From positions 173,129 to 237,128 of the forward strand of contig CALPYF020000001.1 of assembly GCA_943327755.2 (NCBI GenBank): DNA of 64,000 bases, read 5' to 3'. The notes under the pieces were generated by a model, which saw only the letters and a program-made list of their open reading frames with translations, was not told where the DNA came from and searched no databases. This document shows positions 63,089 to 64,000 of the stretch, piece after piece. This DNA is from Deinococcus hopiensis KR-140. Lineage in GTDB: Bacteria > Deinococcota > Deinococci > Deinococcales > Deinococcaceae. Both the position numbers and the translations under genes were made by a program. Numbering within the stretch: the stretch's first letter is position 1; every line of letters begins with the position of its first letter.

Positions 63089-64000
63089 TCAGTCCAGCAG
63101 GCCGTCCTCCCGCAGGCCGGCCAGGAAGACCTGCACCACCGCCGGGTCGAACTGCCGCCCCGCCTGCTCCTCCAGGGTCTGGGCCGCGGCCCGCGCCGTC
63201 CAGGCCGGCTTGTAGGGGCGGGCGCTGACCAGGGCGTCGAACACGTCCGCGACACTGAAAATCCGGGCCAGCAGGGGAATGTCCGGGCCTGCCAGTCCGT
63301 CCGGGTAGCCGCTCCCGTCCCAGCGTTCGTGGTGGTGCCGGACGATCTCGCGCACCTCGCGCGGGACGAACACCTCCTCGCGCAGCAGCTGATCGCCGAC
63401 CTCCACGTGCCACTGCATCGCCACCCGTTCCGCCAGGGTCAGCGGGCCCACCTTGCGCAGCACCCGGTCGTCCACGGCGACCTTGCCGATATCGTGCAGG
63501 TAGGCGCCCCAGCGCAGATGCTGGAGGCGCGTCTCGGTCAGGCCCAGCCGTTCACCCAGGCGCAGGGCCAGGGTGGTCACGCGGTCCGTGTGCCCGAACG
63601 TGTCCCCGTCGCGGCTCTCGAGCATGCGGCCCAGCGTGCGCAGCGCCGCCTCCCGCGTGGCGTGCAGGTGCTCGACCCCCTCGGCGCGCTCGATGGCCTG
63701 ACTGATCCGCTGCGCGACCGTCTCCAGCAGCGCGACCAGCGACCCCGGCACCGGCACGCGCCGTACGAGGTGCAGCAGCAGCACCACGCCCGTCACCCGA
63801 CCCGCGACCCGCAGCGGCGCGGCCAGACCCGTGAACACGTGCGTGGCGTCATCCCGGCGCGCCGCCCACGCCTGATAGTCGGCCGCGATCTCCGTGCGGC
63901 CACTGCGCAGCACCTCGCCGATCAGGCCGGTGGGCGTCGGCGTGGTCTCCAGAACCTGCCGCGTCGCCGCCTGCCCGTCCGGGTGCCCGGCCAGCACCGA
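63089..64000 (-). CDS. GAF/HD-GYP signalling protein, 5' end cut by window
   Basis: About 303 residues are visible; the frame runs past the right edge, so the N-terminus is missing. A GAF-like sensory segment (LIGEVLRSGRTEIAADYQAW to VTGVVLLLHL, ~20-75) precedes a complete HD-GYP phosphodiesterase domain. The HD pair is LHDIGK (near 165), and the metal/signature HHHERWDGSGYPDGL is near 218. Such proteins hydrolyse cyclic di-GMP. The domain is intact, so the enzyme is likely active. It converges with the efflux operon. Confidence 0.92.
   Translation of the reverse strand, partial: SVLAGHPDGQAATRQVLETTPTPTGLIGEVLRSGRTEIAADYQAWAARRDDATHVFTGLAAPLRVAGRVTGVVLLLHLVRRVPVPGSLVALLETVAQRISQAIERAEGVEHLHATREAALRTLGRMLESRDGDTFGHTDRVTTLALRLGERLGLTETRLQHLRWGAYLHDIGKVAVDDRVLRKVGPLTLAERVAMQWHVEVGDQLLREEVFVPREVREIVRHHHERWDGSGYPDGLAGPDIPLLARIFSVADVFDALVSARPYKPAWTARAAAQTLEEQAGRQFDPAVVQVFLAGLREDGLLD

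Overview
The window is GC-rich chromosomal DNA that looks like Deinococcus. The evidence is a TilS-TadA fusion, an S1 protein with five S1 domains, a topoisomerase I with a lysine/alanine-rich tail, and many genes whose start codon lies only 5-8 nt after a TANNNT -10 box. That last trait is the leaderless-mRNA promoter architecture described for Deinococcus. I see about 62 protein genes and two tRNAs, packed on both strands. There is no rRNA, CRISPR array or prophage.

Layout. 1-4.9 kb: a YbjN-like gene (5' cut), ppk, rpsA and tRNA-Gln. 4.9-15.1 kb: trehalose synthase, an MBL-fold hydrolase, a PEGA lipoprotein, peroxiredoxin divergent from tilS-tadA, a membrane protein with a Ser/Gly/Cys tail, a RelA/SpoT-domain protein and a cell-wall amidase. 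15.1-15.7 kb: a gene-free ~500-bp imperfect palindrome. 15.7-21.2 kb: aminotransferase and EamA exporter divergent from an Lrp/AsnC regulator, then an SDR/flavoprotein/HAD cluster. 21.3-34.6 kb: topA, ydcF-like, murJ, small Deinococcus-type genes, tdh, trpS behind a Trp-codon attenuator, dnaJ, an FAD oxidoreductase and prs. 34.6-36.9 kb: an AT-rich mobile island. It holds an IS4-family element, an AT-rich cargo gene and a remnant transposase tail. Nearly identical outer inverted repeats and a 9-bp direct repeat bracket the whole, as in a composite transposon. 37-45 kb: membrane and secreted proteins, a fructosamine-kinase homologue, a VOC dioxygenase-like protein, a Rieske ferredoxin, an ankyrin protein with a frameshifted partner, and thiolase. 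45-54.3 kb: a DUF2975/XRE operon, an ECF sigma factor, FUN14, a SurA/PpiD-like foldase, tRNA-Arg, an SIS-domain protein, homoserine dehydrogenase, prfA with an overlapping upstream ORF, and Nudix. 54.3-64 kb: a histidine kinase/response regulator pair divergent from a tightly overlapping operon (two TolC-like proteins, adaptor, ABC ATPase, MacB/FtsX permease, secreted protein), then a GAF/HD-GYP protein cut by the window end.

The most notable regulatory features are four. First, trpS has a leader ORF with tandem Trp codons, followed by a canonical terminator that can compete with an antiterminator. Second, the divergent bcp and tilS-tadA promoters are the two halves of one perfect palindrome. 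Third, prfA appears translationally coupled to a leaderless 24-codon ORF. Fourth, several operator-like palindromes sit beside regulators (Lrp, XRE) or over a promoter (VOC gene).
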